A stretch of DNA of 64,000 bases, taken from Bufo bufo (lineage: Eukaryota > Chordata > Amphibia > Anura > Bufonidae). This document shows positions 12,143 to 22,741 of the stretch, in pieces. Each line of letters starts with the position of its first letter. The stretch's first letter is position 1. The DNA lies in the NCBI RefSeq assembly GCF_905171765.1, contig NC_053392.1, positions 443,700,837-443,764,836 on the forward strand. Reading direction: 5' to 3'. The notes beneath the pieces were generated by a model. That model was not told the DNA's origin, did no database searches, and was given only the letters and a program-made list of their open reading frames with translations. The position numbers were made by a program, and so were the translations under genes.

Positions 12143-13006
12143 CAAGTCAGATTATTATGACCACTTCCTACTTTCGATGTCAGCAGCACGTACAGGTATC
12201 TCATGAAGGAAGTCACATCTCGTGAGCTGGCTTGGTGGGTATACAAGATGTGCAATAGGCTGCCTGCACACATATCCCTTGTTTCTGTCATGGGTAAAAA
12301 AAGGTGATTTATCAGAGTTGCACAAAAGGGATAATTATTGACTTTTTGGCCAAGGGTAGCAATATTTCTGAAGCTTGCAGTTTGTGAACTGTTCACATGC
12401 TGCTGTGATGAAAGTGCATCATGGGTGGCCAAATGGTACCACTGCGAATAAGCCATGTGGAAACTGTAGAGCACCATGTGCCATTGATGCGAGAGGTGAA
12501 CGCAGACGAAGAAGGTGCGTGAGGATGGTCCGACAAACTACAGTGGAGCAGCTCATCACCAAAATGAACCAGGGGGCTACCAGACCTGTGTCTAAAATAA
12601 CAGTTTAGCGAATCCTACTGTGTATGGGGCTCCAAAGTAGACAGATGGTCACTGCACCTCTGCTAACAAAGTTGCATAGAAGAAAAAGCTTAAATTTCAG
12701 TATCAGCAGTATTGGAATTAGATCTCTGCTGATTGCAAAAAGTTTTCTTCACCGATGAGTCACGTTTTCTGCTTCATCAAACAGATGAATGTTGGCGCGT
12801 CAGGTAAAATAATGAACACTCTGCAACCATTGCTGGAAGAACACAAGCTGGTCTTATGGTCTGGGGAATGTTTTCATGGCATTCAATGAGCCTATGTGGA
12901 AAGCTGAGAGGGACAGAATACTTGAACTGAGATACCTTGGTTTATCATTCTGGCAGGTCGCCAAGTGCAACTATTCAACATTGCATAGCCAGGTATTTCG
13001 GAGAAC
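12143..13006 (+). pseudogene. Tc1 transposon relic, 5' portion
   Basis: Begins with a Tc1-like terminal sequence, gtcagattattatgaccac. Translation from about 12291 starts MGKKGDLSELHK, matching the N-terminus of the Tc1 lineage also present at 29975. The frame then breaks repeatedly. A piece at 12375-12608 retains the DARGERRRRRCVRMV linker. The first catalytic motif is recognisable near 12750 (ttcaccgatgagtcacgttt, FTDESRF), as is a later VWG block near 12855. A solo LTR with TSD AACGC interrupts it at 13012. Multiple frameshifts make it non-functional. Confidence 0.6.
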
Positions 13007-13011
13007 AACGC

Positions 13012-13880
13012 TGTAACGGAACGCCTAGCATCCCGACCGGGTACCTCCGTCGATAGGTGCTCCTAGTGCTTCCAGAGGACTCCAAGCACTCCACTTGACA
13101 CCGTCAGCACTGCAGACCCCACGAACCGCCGAAGCTTGGTGGAGGTCTCGCCGTCTCCTACCCACCCTGGACCTACGACAAGGCTCCAGTGAGTGAACCT
13201 CTCCTAAATCCAGAGACAGGAACCAGGAGCAAGCTCTTACAAGAGCTTATACTCAGGGGAGTATTGTGATATAGCAATCCCCAAAAGTGTAGTTATTCCA
13301 TTCCCCAAACATAAGCCAAGACTTCATGAAGGTATAAAACAGGAACTCTTTATTGAGGGCTACCCGCCCGTATTTATGCAGGTCCCCATCTGGTGGACGC
13401 GCCCCTAGGGGACCAGAAGGAAGACTGTGACACAGGACAGATACGTAGCACTCAGGATACACAGACACAACACATCCCCACAATGCATCATGGTTTCCTC
13501 CTCTCTGCCCTGGAGACACCCGAGGAGCAATTTAATTATCTCTCAGGACAAAGGGAAATCGCCAATACACATGTGGAGACAGCAGGACAGAAATCACCAC
13601 CCAAACACCCAATGTCACACCCCCACAGCAAACACAGACATTTAACATATTCCCAGATAGCTCAAGTCTGAGTGCATATCATTAGGTGAATGGCACTCAG
13701 AATACACAAATACAATAAAATTAGCTATCTGGGTACCCTCACATAACAAAATACCATTCCAAAGACAGATTTAAGCTGTGTCTGTCTTCTCCTTTAGAGT
13801 TAGTATGGGCCATAATCCTGAGGCAAGAGGCTGGTAAACAGGCCTCTCCAAAACCCAGTGGCGAGGTTGGTTTCGCCACA
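13012..13880. repeat. Solo LTR, TSD AACGC
   Basis: An 869-bp block starting TGTAACGG and ending CGCCACA, flanked by the identical 5-bp sequence AACGC at 13007-13011 and 13881-13885. Terminal TG and CA plus a perfect 5-bp duplication are diagnostic of an LTR retrotransposon insertion whose interior was removed by LTR-LTR recombination. It contains a tataaaa motif at about 13333 and an aataaaa at about 13711, but the orientation is not certain. The block is not visibly similar to the other LTRs in the window apart from the first bases. No coding content; short frames inside are ignored. Confidence 0.75.
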
Positions 13881-13972
13881 AACGCCAAACTAGAATGACA
13901 GCAAATAGAACGCTGACACCTGCACTCCGTTAAGAGATGTGGTGCCCGTGGTAGGTGAATGTTCACACTATC

Positions 13973-14283
13973 ATATAGTTAGTATCACAGCACTCGTCTT
14001 TATACTTGTTATATGTTTTAAGCAGAGACTTTTATTGGTGCGTATAGTCACAATAAATCCAGACAAATGTAAAATATGTGATTCCCAGAAATACTCATTA
14101 CAATTGGATGTTTCGGTAGTAAGACCTTCTTCAGCACAATGAGTCTGGAGCAAGGAGGCTCAAGGAGTATTACTGGCAATTACATATTTTACATGTGTCC
14201 GGATTCATTGTGACTATACGCACCAATAAAACTCTCTGCTTAATATAAACTGACAAGTGCCATGGTACTAACTTTATGGAATG
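13973..14283. mobile_element. Divergent pair of Penelope-like element ends
   Basis: The left arm, read on the minus strand, gives a hammerhead-like core, ctgaagaaggtcttactacc followed by gaaac (about 14108-14135). It then runs to cgcaccaataaaagtctctg at about 14040-14018. The right arm, on the plus strand, has gactatacgcaccaataaaa then ctctctgctta (about 14211-14243). The arms are imperfect inverted copies diverging from the centre, and each carries an aataaa signal near its outer end. Similar divergent structures lie at 33301-37476 (with PLE coding sequence) and 44191-44397. PLE identity here rests on that resemblance, because no coding sequence is present. Confidence 0.55.
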
Positions 14284-15060
14284 GCAGCAAGAGGTGCACA
14301 GAAGAATGGCACGTAATGATCCATTCTTTACAGTAAGTGAAATTGGTGGCCACATCCCAAGCCTAGAGTGACAGTGTCTACACAAGCCATTGGGCAACAA
14401 GACAGATGTCCAGCTACACGTGTTCCACTGACCTCATGCTTTCGCCCCCTCAAAGGCTATCATGGTGCCCAGAAAGTCTGCAATGAAGGCTGGAATGGGG
14501 GTCTATCCTCTTCAGCCATCCCGATTTAGTCTTGGAAGCAATGATAGCCAGAGATTGGTCTGGAGACCACGTGGACAATACCATAACAAGACCTTCACAA
14601 GAGAATGTCACACTGGCCCTACTCCTGGGATTATAGTGTGGCATAATTTATGGTAGCCAGACCCCTCTAGTCTTCATTTCAAGTACATTAACAGCTTGGA
14701 GTTACATTGATTTGGTCATGGAAACAGTGATATGGCATTTCTCTAAAGAGTCCCAGGAGCAAATTTTCAATAGGACAAAACCAGGCCGTACATTGCTAGT
14801 GCTACTCTGAGCAGCTTGCATGGCCTAAACATGCTACCATGGCCTGCAGTATCTCTGGACTTGTCTCCCATGAAGCATATATGGGACATCATTGGTCGCA
14901 AATTGCAAAGAGAGCTGCTAGCAGTGGATCTTGATGATTTGCATGCCCAAGAGCATTCATTGTGGTAGAACATTCCTTAAATGACCATAAATAACCTCAT
15001 TGATAGCATTCAAAGTTATCTACTTGCATGAATTTCTACAGGTGGTGCTCATACTCAATA
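14284..15060 (+). pseudogene. Tc1 transposase relic, catalytic part
   Basis: Plus-strand fragments of a Tc1 transposase. Around 14462-14656 a 64-codon frame reads LQPSRFSLGSNDSQRLVWR, where the family normally has an SDESRF motif, so the first catalytic Asp is gone. Around 14850-14960 the end of the protein is seen as SPMKHIWDIIGRKLQRELL, where the family has IEHIW, so the catalytic Glu has become Lys. Stops and frameshifts separate the pieces. The far end (ggtggtgctcatactc, about 15044) may be the decayed right terminal repeat. It belongs to a different Tc1 lineage, or at least a separately decayed copy, from the piece at 12143. Confidence 0.6.
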
Positions 15061-15617
15061 CTGAATAAACAGAGATGTTCTGAATATTTTTTCCATTTTT
15101 TTATTATTTGCATATTATTAGCATGTCTATCGATCCTGTGATTTCCATAATTCGAAGACTTTTTCTTCTTTGAGTTGCAATTTCAATGTTAAGGATACAT
15201 TGTTGTCACACGGGAATTTATCTTGATCTGCTTGGACCCCAGAGGAAGGTTCTGCTAAATAGTAGCATTGCTTGCAGTTCGAGGTCCCTGTGTTTGAGAT
15301 GGCGAGAAATCAACACACATTTTCTGGAATTGTGCCCATCTGTAGCGCAGTCCTGTCTCCTTCCAGGTGAGGGAATTACCCTCTGGGCTGATGGTTTATT
15401 ATATCAATCAGCCTAGACTATAACAGTTAGCTTGTACCTTTCTCTCTTTTTCCCATCATAGGTTTACATGTATGTGACTAGCAGAGAGAGCAGAGCTTCT
15501 AGGTGTAAAGACATATAGGCTCATTTGCATATATTAAAGCATTCTAGCCTTCAGCTACCAAGCACTCATGCAGCAGGTGAGCCAGTTTCATAGGCACAAA
15601 TCTGCTGACAGATACCC
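15061..15617. other. Unassigned stretch with the right end of a TTAA element
   Basis: No recognised gene. The end of the stretch (ctgacagatacccttta, about 15606-15622) resembles the right terminus of the TTAA palindrome family seen at 7563-8187. Confidence 0.35.
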
Positions 15618-16122
15618 TTTAACTCCTTAAGGACACAGCCTTATTTCACCTTAAGGACCAGACCATTTTTTGCAAATCTGCAGTGTCAATTTAAGTGGTG
15701 ATAACTTTAAAACGCTTTGACTTATCCAGGCCATTCTGAGATCGTTTTTTTCGTCACATATTGTACTTCATGACAGTAGTAAAATGGAGAAAAAAAAAAA
15801 AAATTTATTTATAAAAAAATACCAAATTTGCCAAAATTTTTTAAAAATTAGCAAATTTCCAAGTTTCAATTTCTCTACTTCTATAATACATAGTAATACC
15901 TACAAACCGGATTCCAAAAAAGTTGGGACACTATACAAATCGTGAATAAAAACTGAATGCAATGATGTGGAGGTGCCAACTTCTAATATTTTATTCAGAA
16001 TAGAACATAAATCACGGAACAAAAGTTGAAACTGAGAAAATGTACCATTTTAAGGGAAAAATATGTTGAATCAGAATTTCATGGTGTCAACAAATCCCCA
16101 AAAAGTTGGGACAAGGCCATTT

Positions 16123-17145
16123 TCACCACTGTGTGGCATCTCCCCTTCTTCTTACAACACTCAACAGACGTCTGGGGACCGAGGAGACCAGTTTCTCAAG
16201 TTTAGAAATAGGAATGCTCTCCCATTCTTGTCTAATACAGGCCTCTAACTGTTCAATCGTCTTGGGCCTTCTTTGTTGCACCTTCCTCTTTATGATGCGC
16301 CAAATGTTCTCTATAGGTGAAAGATCTGGACTGCAGACTGGCCATTTCAGTACCCGGATCCTTCTCCTACGCAGCCATGATGTTGTGATTGATGCAGAAT
16401 GTGGTCTGGCATTATCTTGTTGAAAAATGCAGGGTCTTCCCTGAAAGAGATGACGTCTGGATGGGAGCATATGTTGTTCTAGAACCTGAATATATTTTTC
16501 TGCATTGATGGTGCCTTTCCAGACATGCAAGCTGCCCATGCCACACGCACTCATGCAACCCCATACCATCAGAGATGCAGGCTTCTGAACTGAGCGTTGA
16601 TAACAACTTGGGTTGTCCTTGTCCTCTCTGGTCCGGATGACATGGCGTCTCAGATTTCCAAAAAGAACTTCGAATCGTGACTCGTCTGACCACAGAACAG
16701 TCTTCCATTTTGCCGCACTCCATTTTAAATGATCCCTGGCCCAGTGAAAACGCCTGAGCTTGTGGATCTTGCTTAGAAATGGCTTCTTCTTTGCACTGTA
16801 GAGTTTCAGCTGGCAACGGTGTATGGCACGATGGATTGTGTTTACTGACAATGGTTTCTGGAAGTATTCCTGAGCCCATTCTGTGCTTTCCTTTACAGTA
16901 GCATTCCTGTTTGTGGTGCAGTGTCGTTTAAGGGCCCGGAGATCACGGGCATTCAGTATGGTTTTACGGCCTTGACCCTTACGCACAGAGATTGTTCCAG
17001 ATTCTCTGAATCTTCGGATGATGTTATGCACAGTTGATGATGATGGATGCAAAGTCTTTGCAATTTTTCGCTGGGTAACACCTTTCTGATATTGCTCCAC
17101 TATCTTTCTGCGCAACATTGTGGGAATTGGTGATCCTCTACCCAT
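16123..17145 (-). CDS. Tc1/mariner transposase, DD34E, uninterrupted
   Basis: Encodes a 340-residue nuclear cut-and-paste transposase that would bind the element's terminal repeats and integrate at TA. I chose the start at MGRGSPIPTM (17145), which matches the usual Tc1 N-terminus; an in-frame ATG 18 codons upstream only extends into leader. A paired helix-turn-helix domain covers roughly residues 8-110 (KGVTQRKIAKTLHPSSSTVH; then SVNTIHRAIHR), with a GRKT linker near 59-62. The catalytic residues are D154 (LWSDESRF), D244 (FQQDNARPH) and E279 (SPIENIW), with 34 residues between the last two. Length, motifs and stop are all as expected for an intact gene. Expression may be affected by about 1.29 kb of MITE sequence inserted upstream, between the start codon and the terminal repeat. 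Activity is not shown by sequence alone. Confidence 0.9.
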   Translation of the reverse strand: MGRGSPIPTMLRRKIVEQYQKGVTQRKIAKTLHPSSSTVHNIIRRFRESGTISVRKGQGRKTILNARDLRALKRHCTTNRNATVKESTEWAQEYFQKPLSVNTIHRAIHRCQLKLYSAKKKPFLSKIHKLRRFHWARDHLKWSAAKWKTVLWSDESRFEVLFGNLRRHVIRTREDKDNPSCYQRSVQKPASLMVWGCMSACGMGSLHVWKGTINAEKYIQVLEQHMLPSRRHLFQGRPCIFQQDNARPHSASITTSWLRRRRIRVLKWPVCSPDLSPIENIWRIIKRKVQQRRPKTIEQLEACIRQEWESIPISKLEKLVSSVPRRLLSVVRRRGDATQW

Positions 17146-17226
17146 CTTGGCTTCTGAGAGACACTGCCACTCTGAGAAGCTCTTTTTATACCCAATCATG
17201 TTGCCAATTGACCTAATTAGTGTTAA

Positions 17227-17946
17227 AGGGCTTCTGTCACCCCACTAAAGTCATTTTTTTTTTTGGGCTAGTTAAATTACTTATATTGCGATATATGAAA
17301 ATATAATGGTCTTACTTCCTTTGATTCAGCAGTTTCTTCTAAAAACGAAGTTTTATAATATGTAAATTAGATCTCTACCAGCAAGTAGGGCGTCTACTTG
17401 CTGGTAGCAGCTGCAGAAAACCGCCCCCTCGTCGTGTTGATTGACAGGGCCAGCCGGGATCTCCTCCCCCGGCCAGCCCTGTCGGCATTTCAAAAATCGC
17501 GCGCCTGTGTTCATTCGGCGCAGGCGCTCTGAGATAAGGAGGCTCCCTCAGTGCGCCTGCGCCGATGACGTCTTCTATTTCGGTGATGTCATCGGTGCAG
17601 GCGCACTGAGGGAGTTCTGAGGAGGCGAGCCTCCTCATCTCAGAGCGCCTGCGCCGGATGAACACAGGCGCGCGATTTTTGAAATGCCGACAGGGCTGGC
17701 CGGAGGAGGAGATCCCGGCTGGCCCTGTCAATCAACACGACGAGGGGGCGGTTTTCTGCAGCTGCTACCAGCAAGTAGCCGCCCTACTTGCTAGTAGAGA
17801 CCTAATTTACATATTATAAAAGTTTGTTTTTAGAAGAAACTGCTGAATCAAAGTAAGTAACACCATTATATTTTCATATATCGCAATATAAGTAATTTAA
17901 CTAGCCCAAAAAAAAAAAAAGACTTTAGTGGGGTGACAGAAGCCCT
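17227..17946. mobile_element. 720-bp TTAA palindrome nested in the Tc1 element
   Basis: The left flank is TTAA at 17223-17226. The ends are AGGGCTTCTGTCACCCCAC and its complement, and the right flank is TTA cut by the next insertion. Arms of about 340 bp pair almost completely; the centre near 17563-17595 carries gatgacgtc and gatgtcatc. Each arm has a GC-rich part (gcgcctgcgcc) and an AT-rich outer part. A truncated second copy is at 46112-46493. A 118-codon minus-strand frame across the palindrome is arm sequence, not a gene. Confidence 0.8.
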
Positions 17947-17949
17947 TTA

Positions 17950-18517
17950 GGCTACTTTCACACTTGCGGCAGAGAGATCCGGCAAGCAGTTCCGTCGCCG
18001 GAACTGCCTGCCGGATCAGGCAAAATGTATGCTAACTGATGGCATTAGTAAGACTGATCAGGATCCTGATCAGTCTTAAAAATGCCTGATCAGTTGAAAA
18101 AATGCATTGAAATGCCGGATCCGTCTTTCCGGTGGCATCCGGCAAAAACGGATCCGGCATTTATTTTTTCACCTTTTTTTCAGTCTGCGCATGCGCATAC
18201 CGGAAGGACGGATCCGGCATTCCGGTATTCTGAATGCCGGATCCGGCACTAATACATTCCTATGGGAAAAAATGCCTGATCAGGCATTCAGGCAAGTCTT
18301 CAGTTTTTTTAGCCGGAGATAAAACCGTAGCATGCTACGGTTTTCTCTTTTGCCTGATCAGTCAAAACGACTGAACTGAAGACATCCTGATGCAAACTGA
18401 ACGGATTACTCTCCATTCAGAATGCATGGGGACATACCTGATCAGTTATTTTCCGGTATAGAGCCCCTGTGACGGAACTCTATGCCGGAAAAGAACAACG
18501 CAAGTGTGAAAGTAGCC
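17950..18517. mobile_element. TA-flanked MITE with ggctactttcacacttgcg ends
   Basis: TA at 17948-17949 and 18518-18519. The left end ggctactttcacacttgcg and the right end cgcaagtgtgaaagtagcc are exact complements over 19 bp. The 568-bp interior is non-coding and packed with the motifs ggatccggcat and cctgatcag. It shares its terminal phrase with 10720-11161. It is inserted at the right edge of the TTAA palindrome, so it arrived after that element. Confidence 0.8.
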
Positions 18518-19022
18518 TATATTAGTCTTCCAGCTCTTCGTTATGCTCAAATTTACTTTTTCCAGCCTCTTATTGCTACTTGTCCCAACTTTTTGGGGAT
18601 TTGTTGACACCGTGAAAATTGGAATCAAGGTATTTTTCCTTTAAAATGATACATTTACTCAGATTAAACGTTTGATCTGTCATCTACGTTCTATTACAAA
18701 TAAAATATTGACATTTGCCATCTCCACATCATTGCATTCAGTTTTTATTCACAATTTGTTTAGTGTCCCAACTTTTTTGGAATCCGGTTTGTACAAAAAT
18801 AGTTATTACTTTACATTCCCCATATGTCTACTTTATGTTAGAATCATTTTGGGAATGACATTTTATTTTTGGGGGACGTTACAAGGCTTAAAAGTTTAGA
18901 AGTAAATCTTGAAATTTCTCAGAAATTTTCAAAAACCAACTTTTTAAGGACCAGTTCAGGTCTGAAGTCACTTTGTGAGGCTTACATAATAGAAACCACC
19001 CAAAAATGACCCCATTCTAGAA

Positions 19023-19816
19023 ACTACACCCCTCAAGGTATTCAAAACTGATTTTTACAAACGTTGTTAACCCTTTAGGTGTTCCACAAGAATTAATGGA
19101 AAATAGAGATACAAATTCAAAATTTAACTTTTTTGGCAGATTTTTCATTTTAAGTTTTTTTTCCGGTTACAAAGCAAGGGTTAACAGCAAAACAAAACTC
19201 TATATTTATGGCCCTGATTCTGTAGTTTACAGAAACACCCCAAATGTGGTCCTAAACTGCTGTATGGGCACACGGCAGGGCACAGAAGGAAAGGAATGCC
19301 ATATGGTTTTTGGAAGGCAGATTTTGCTAGACTGTTTTTTTTTTTACACAATGTCCCATTTGAAGCCCCCCTGATGCACCCCTAGAGTAGAAACTCCATA
19401 GAAGTGACCCCATCTAAGACACTACACCCCTCAGGGTATTCAAAACTGATTTTACAAACGTCGTTAACCCTTTAGGTGTTCCACAACAATTAATGGAAAA
19501 TATAGATACAATTTAAAAATTTCACTTTTTTGGCAGATTTTTCATTTTAATATTTTTTTCCAGTTACAAAGCAAGGGTTAACAGCCAAACAAAACTTAAT
19601 ATTTATGGCCCTGATTCTTTAGTTTACAGAAACACCCCATATGTGGTCGTAAACTGCTGTACGGGCACACGGCAGGGCGCAGAAGGAAAGGAATGCCATA
19701 TGGTTTTTGGAAGGCAGATTTTGCTGGACTGGTTTTTTTGATACCATGTCCCATTTAAAGCCCCCCTGATGCACCCCTAGTATAAACTTCAAAAAAGTGA
19801 CCTCATTTTAGAAACT
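19023..19816. repeat. Two tandem copies of a 397-398-bp unit
   Basis: The phrase actacacccctca starts a unit at 19023 and again at 19421, and a third start (actacgggatag) begins near 19815. Both units contain ggtgttccaca, gcaagggttaacagc, cacacggcaggg and gaaaggaatgccatatgg in the same order. Part of the long dispersed repeat. Open frames inside are chance. Confidence 0.75.
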
Positions 19817-19849
19817 ACGGGATAGGGTGGAAGTTTTGTTGGTACTAGT

Positions 19850-21110
19850 TTAGGGTACATATGATTTTTGGTTGCTCTATAGTATACTTTTTGTGAGGCA
19901 AGGTAACAAGAAATAGCTGTTTTGGCACAGTTTTTTTTTGTTATTTACAACATTCATCTGACAGGTTAGATCATGTGGTATTTTTATAGAGCAGGTTGTC
20001 ACGGACGCGGCGATACCTAATATGTATACAATTTTTTTTATTTATGTAAGTTTTACACAATGATTTCATTTTTGAAACAAAAACATGTTTTAGTGTCTCC
20101 ATAGTCTGAGAGCCATAGTTTTTTCAGTTTTTAGGCGATTATATTGGGTAGGATCTCATTTTTTTCGAGATGAGATGACAGTTTGATTGGTACTATTGTG
20201 GGGTGCATATGACTTTTTGATCGCTTGCTATTACACTTTTTGTGATGTAAGATGACAAAAAATTGCTTTTTTTAAGCGGTTTTCATTTAATTTTTTCTAC
20301 GGTGTTCACCTGAGGGGTTAGGTCATGTGATATTTTTATAGAGTAACTTATTATGGAAGCGGCGATAGCTAATATGTATACTTTTTATTTATTTATGTAA
20401 GTTTTACACAATGATTTCATTTTTTCAAAAAAAAATCATGTTTTACTGTCTCCATATTCTGAGAGCCAGAGTTTTTTCAGTTTTTGGGCGATTATCTTAG
20501 ATAGGGTCTCATTTTTTGCGGGATGAGTTGACGGTTTGATTGGCACTATATTGGGGTTCATATGACTTTTTTATCGCTTGCTATTACACTTTTTGTGATG
20601 TAAGGTGACAAAAAATGGTTTATTTAGCACAGTTTTTATTTTTTTATTCTTTACGGTGTTCATCTGAGGGGTTAGCTCATGTGATATTTTTATAGAGCCG
20701 GTCGATACGGACGCGGCGATACCTAATATGTATACTTTTTTTTATAATTATGTAAGTTTTACACAATAATATTATTTTTGAAACAAAAAAATAATCATGT
20801 TTTAGTGTCTCCATATTCTGAGACATAGTTTTTTTTTATTTTTTGGGCGATTGTCTCAGGTACGGGCTCATTTTTTGCGGGATGAGGTGACGGTTAGATT
20901 GGTACTATTTTGGTGGGCGTACGCCTTTTTGATCGCTTGCTGTTGCACTTTTTGTGATGTAAGGTGACAAAAAAATTGTTTATTTAGCACAGTTTTTATT
21001 TTTAATTTTTTACGGTGTTCATCTGAGGGGTTAGGTCATGTGATATGTTTATAGAGCCGGTCGATACGCACGCGGCGATACCTAATATGTCTGCGGTTTG
21101 CGCCGATCGC
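19850..21110. repeat. Tandem array of units of about 355 bp
   Basis: The phrase gcggcgatacctaatatgt, or a one-base variant, recurs at 20007, 20359, 20713 and 21072, giving periods of 352, 354 and 359 bp. Each unit also carries gtctccatattctgagag, gatgaggtgacggtt and gatcgcttgctattacactt in order. Three full units plus a partial one. Non-coding. Confidence 0.75.
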
Positions 21111-21250
21111 CGACATGGGGGGACCACCCCCGCGCATTTAGCCGAGGTGCCTGCTCACTGATTTGAGCAGGCACCGGCTTCCGATCACCGCCCGCCGCGC
21201 GGCGGTGATCGGAAATACACAGGGCGTACAGGTACACCCTGTGTCCTTAA

Positions 21251-21688
21251 AGAGGACCTTTCACTAGAATAAAAAATGTAAACTAAGCATACAGACATGC
21301 AGATCTCCCTTCACTTACTATTATCCCTGGGCGCCACTCTGTTCTCCCGGTATAGGCTCCGGTATCTTCATATGTTCGGCTCAACTAGGTGGAGCCTGCC
21401 AGCGTCTCCTTCTCCCAGGCTGGAGTGCCTGCCAATCGCAGCGCTCAGCTCATAGCCTGAGAGAAAAAAAACCCTCTCAGGCTATGAGCTGAGCCCTGCG
21501 ATTGGCCAGCGCTACAGCCTTGGAGAAGGAGACGCCGGCAGGCTCCACCCAGTTGAGCCGAACATATGAAGATACCGGGAGAACGGAGCGGCGCCCAGGG
21601 ATAATAGTAAGTGAAGGGAGATCCCTGGGCGCCGCTCTCCATGTCTGTATGCTTAGTTTACATTTTCTATTCTAGTAAAAGGTCCTCT
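21251..21688. mobile_element. 438-bp TTAA foldback
   Basis: TTAA at 21247-21250 and 21689-21692. Ends are AGAGGACCTTTCACTAGAAT and its near complement. The arms contain the inverted phrases agggcgccactctgttctcc-like and gagaacggagcggcgcc, and meet near 21455-21480 (ctatgagctgagc pairs with gctcagctcatag). Inserted at the TTAA of ctgtgtccttaagtacc in the long dispersed repeat. Non-coding. Confidence 0.75.
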
Positions 21689-21726
21689 TTAAGTACCAGG
21701 ACATAAGGGTGTCCTGAAGAGGTTAA

Positions 21727-22106
21727 AGAGGTTGTCCGAGATTTTTCAACTGATTACCTATTTTCTAGATGAGTCATCAGTATCTGATCAATGGAGGTAC
21801 ACCGGGACCCCCATCGATCACTTGTTTGAGAAGGCACCGGCGCGCAGTAGCGCCGTGGCCTTCTCGTAGCCTTTTCTAGGCCATGTGATGTCACGTTCAT
21901 CAGTCACATGGTCTAGGTGCAGTTCAGCCCCACTGATGTGAATGGGGCATGAGCTGCGATAACAAACACAAGCCACTGTACAATCTACTGCTAGCACTGG
22001 TGCCCTCTCAAACAGCTGATCGGCAGGAGTCCTGGGTGTCTGTTTCCACTGAACCGATACTGATGACCGATCCAGGGGTCATCAGATAAAATATCAGAAA
22101 ACCCCT
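21727..22106. mobile_element. TTAA-flanked MITE, family copy 1 of 3
   Basis: TTAA at 21723-21726 and 22107-22110; ends AGAGGTTGTCC and AAACCCCT. The interior has atctgatcaatggagg, aaacagctgatcggcag and ctaggccatgtgatgtcac. The same ordered phrases occur at 55006-55390 and 57640-57945. Non-coding. Confidence 0.65.
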
Positions 22107-22302
22107 TTAAGGATAGGCTATCAGTATCATATTTGTGGAAAACTCATCTGATTCAAAAAAATTCTATACAAAGGAAAATGTCTTTATTGTTTAACATGAG
22201 GGTTTATCACCTTTAGTTCTAAATTTCTAAGAATCACTGCAACGTCATGTCATCGGAGTAAATAGGTATCTTTTTCAAAATTAAGGTAAAAAACATCCTT
22301 AA

Positions 22303-22538
22303 AGGGTCTCACTTCAGAAAATGGCATTTATCAACTAGAGAAAGTTAATACAAGCCACTTACTAATGTATTGTGATTGTCCATATTGTCTCCTTTGATGG
22401 CTTGATTCCTTTTTCCATCGCATTATACACTGCATGTATCCATGGGTTAGGACCACCTTGCAATCTAGAAGTGGTGGCTGTGCTTGCACACTATAGGAAT
22501 AGGAAAAACTGAAGAAAAACTGTGGTGACAGATGTCCT
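22303..22538. mobile_element. Possible short TTAA-flanked element
   Basis: TTAA occurs at 22299-22302 and 22539-22542 with AGGGTCTCAC at the left and GACAGATGTCCT at the right. The terminal complementarity is weak, so this is tentative. Confidence 0.3.
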
Positions 22539-22741
22539 TTAAGGTTGCAGAGTTCACCACTAGTGATCAACTTTCCGCAGATACAAGATTAGCTAGGTTT
22601 AAGAAATATGGTACTGCTATATATTTGCACTTGCTCATGAACTTATATTATACAAGCTATGGTGGAGTGATACAGGATGCAAAGTCATTTCATAGAAAAT
22701 TATTCTGTGATGCTGCACGTCCTGAGTTAAATATACTTTAA

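Larger units (their letters stand above)
15903..18791 (-). mobile_element. Tc1 transposon with long TIRs and nested MITEs
   Basis: Bounded by TA at 15901-15902 and 18792-18793. Both ends begin caaaccggattccaaaaaag and stay complementary for at least 70 bp, through the phrase actgaatgcaatgatgtgga. The transposase lies on the minus strand at 16123-17145. Between its 5' end and the right terminal repeat, two further elements are inserted back to back: a TTAA palindrome (17227-17946) and a TA-flanked MITE (17950-18517). Without them the element is about 1.6 kb, the usual Tc1 length. A short internal inverted phrase (caacaaatccccaaaaagtt near 16090, matching near 18590) suggests a second terminal repeat motif in each end. 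Confidence 0.9.
15618..21722. repeat. Long AT-rich dispersed repeat hosting nested elements
   Basis: Begins ttaactccttaaggacacag and ends near ggtgtcctgaagaggttaa. Outside the inserted elements it is AT-rich, non-coding and full of recurring phrases (cattttttgcgggatgag, gtgatgtaaggtgacaaaaa). It is interrupted by a complete Tc1 element (15903-18791) and a TTAA foldback (21251-21688). It contains two internal tandem arrays, described separately. The GC-rich segment before the right end (about 21094-21245) forms strong hairpins, such as tgatcaccgccc against gcggtgatcgg. No transposase is present, so its class is unknown to me. Confidence 0.5.

Noticed and set aside
17375..17731. 118-codon minus-strand frame
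   Set aside because: It is entirely within the palindromic element 17227-17946 and arises from arm sequence.
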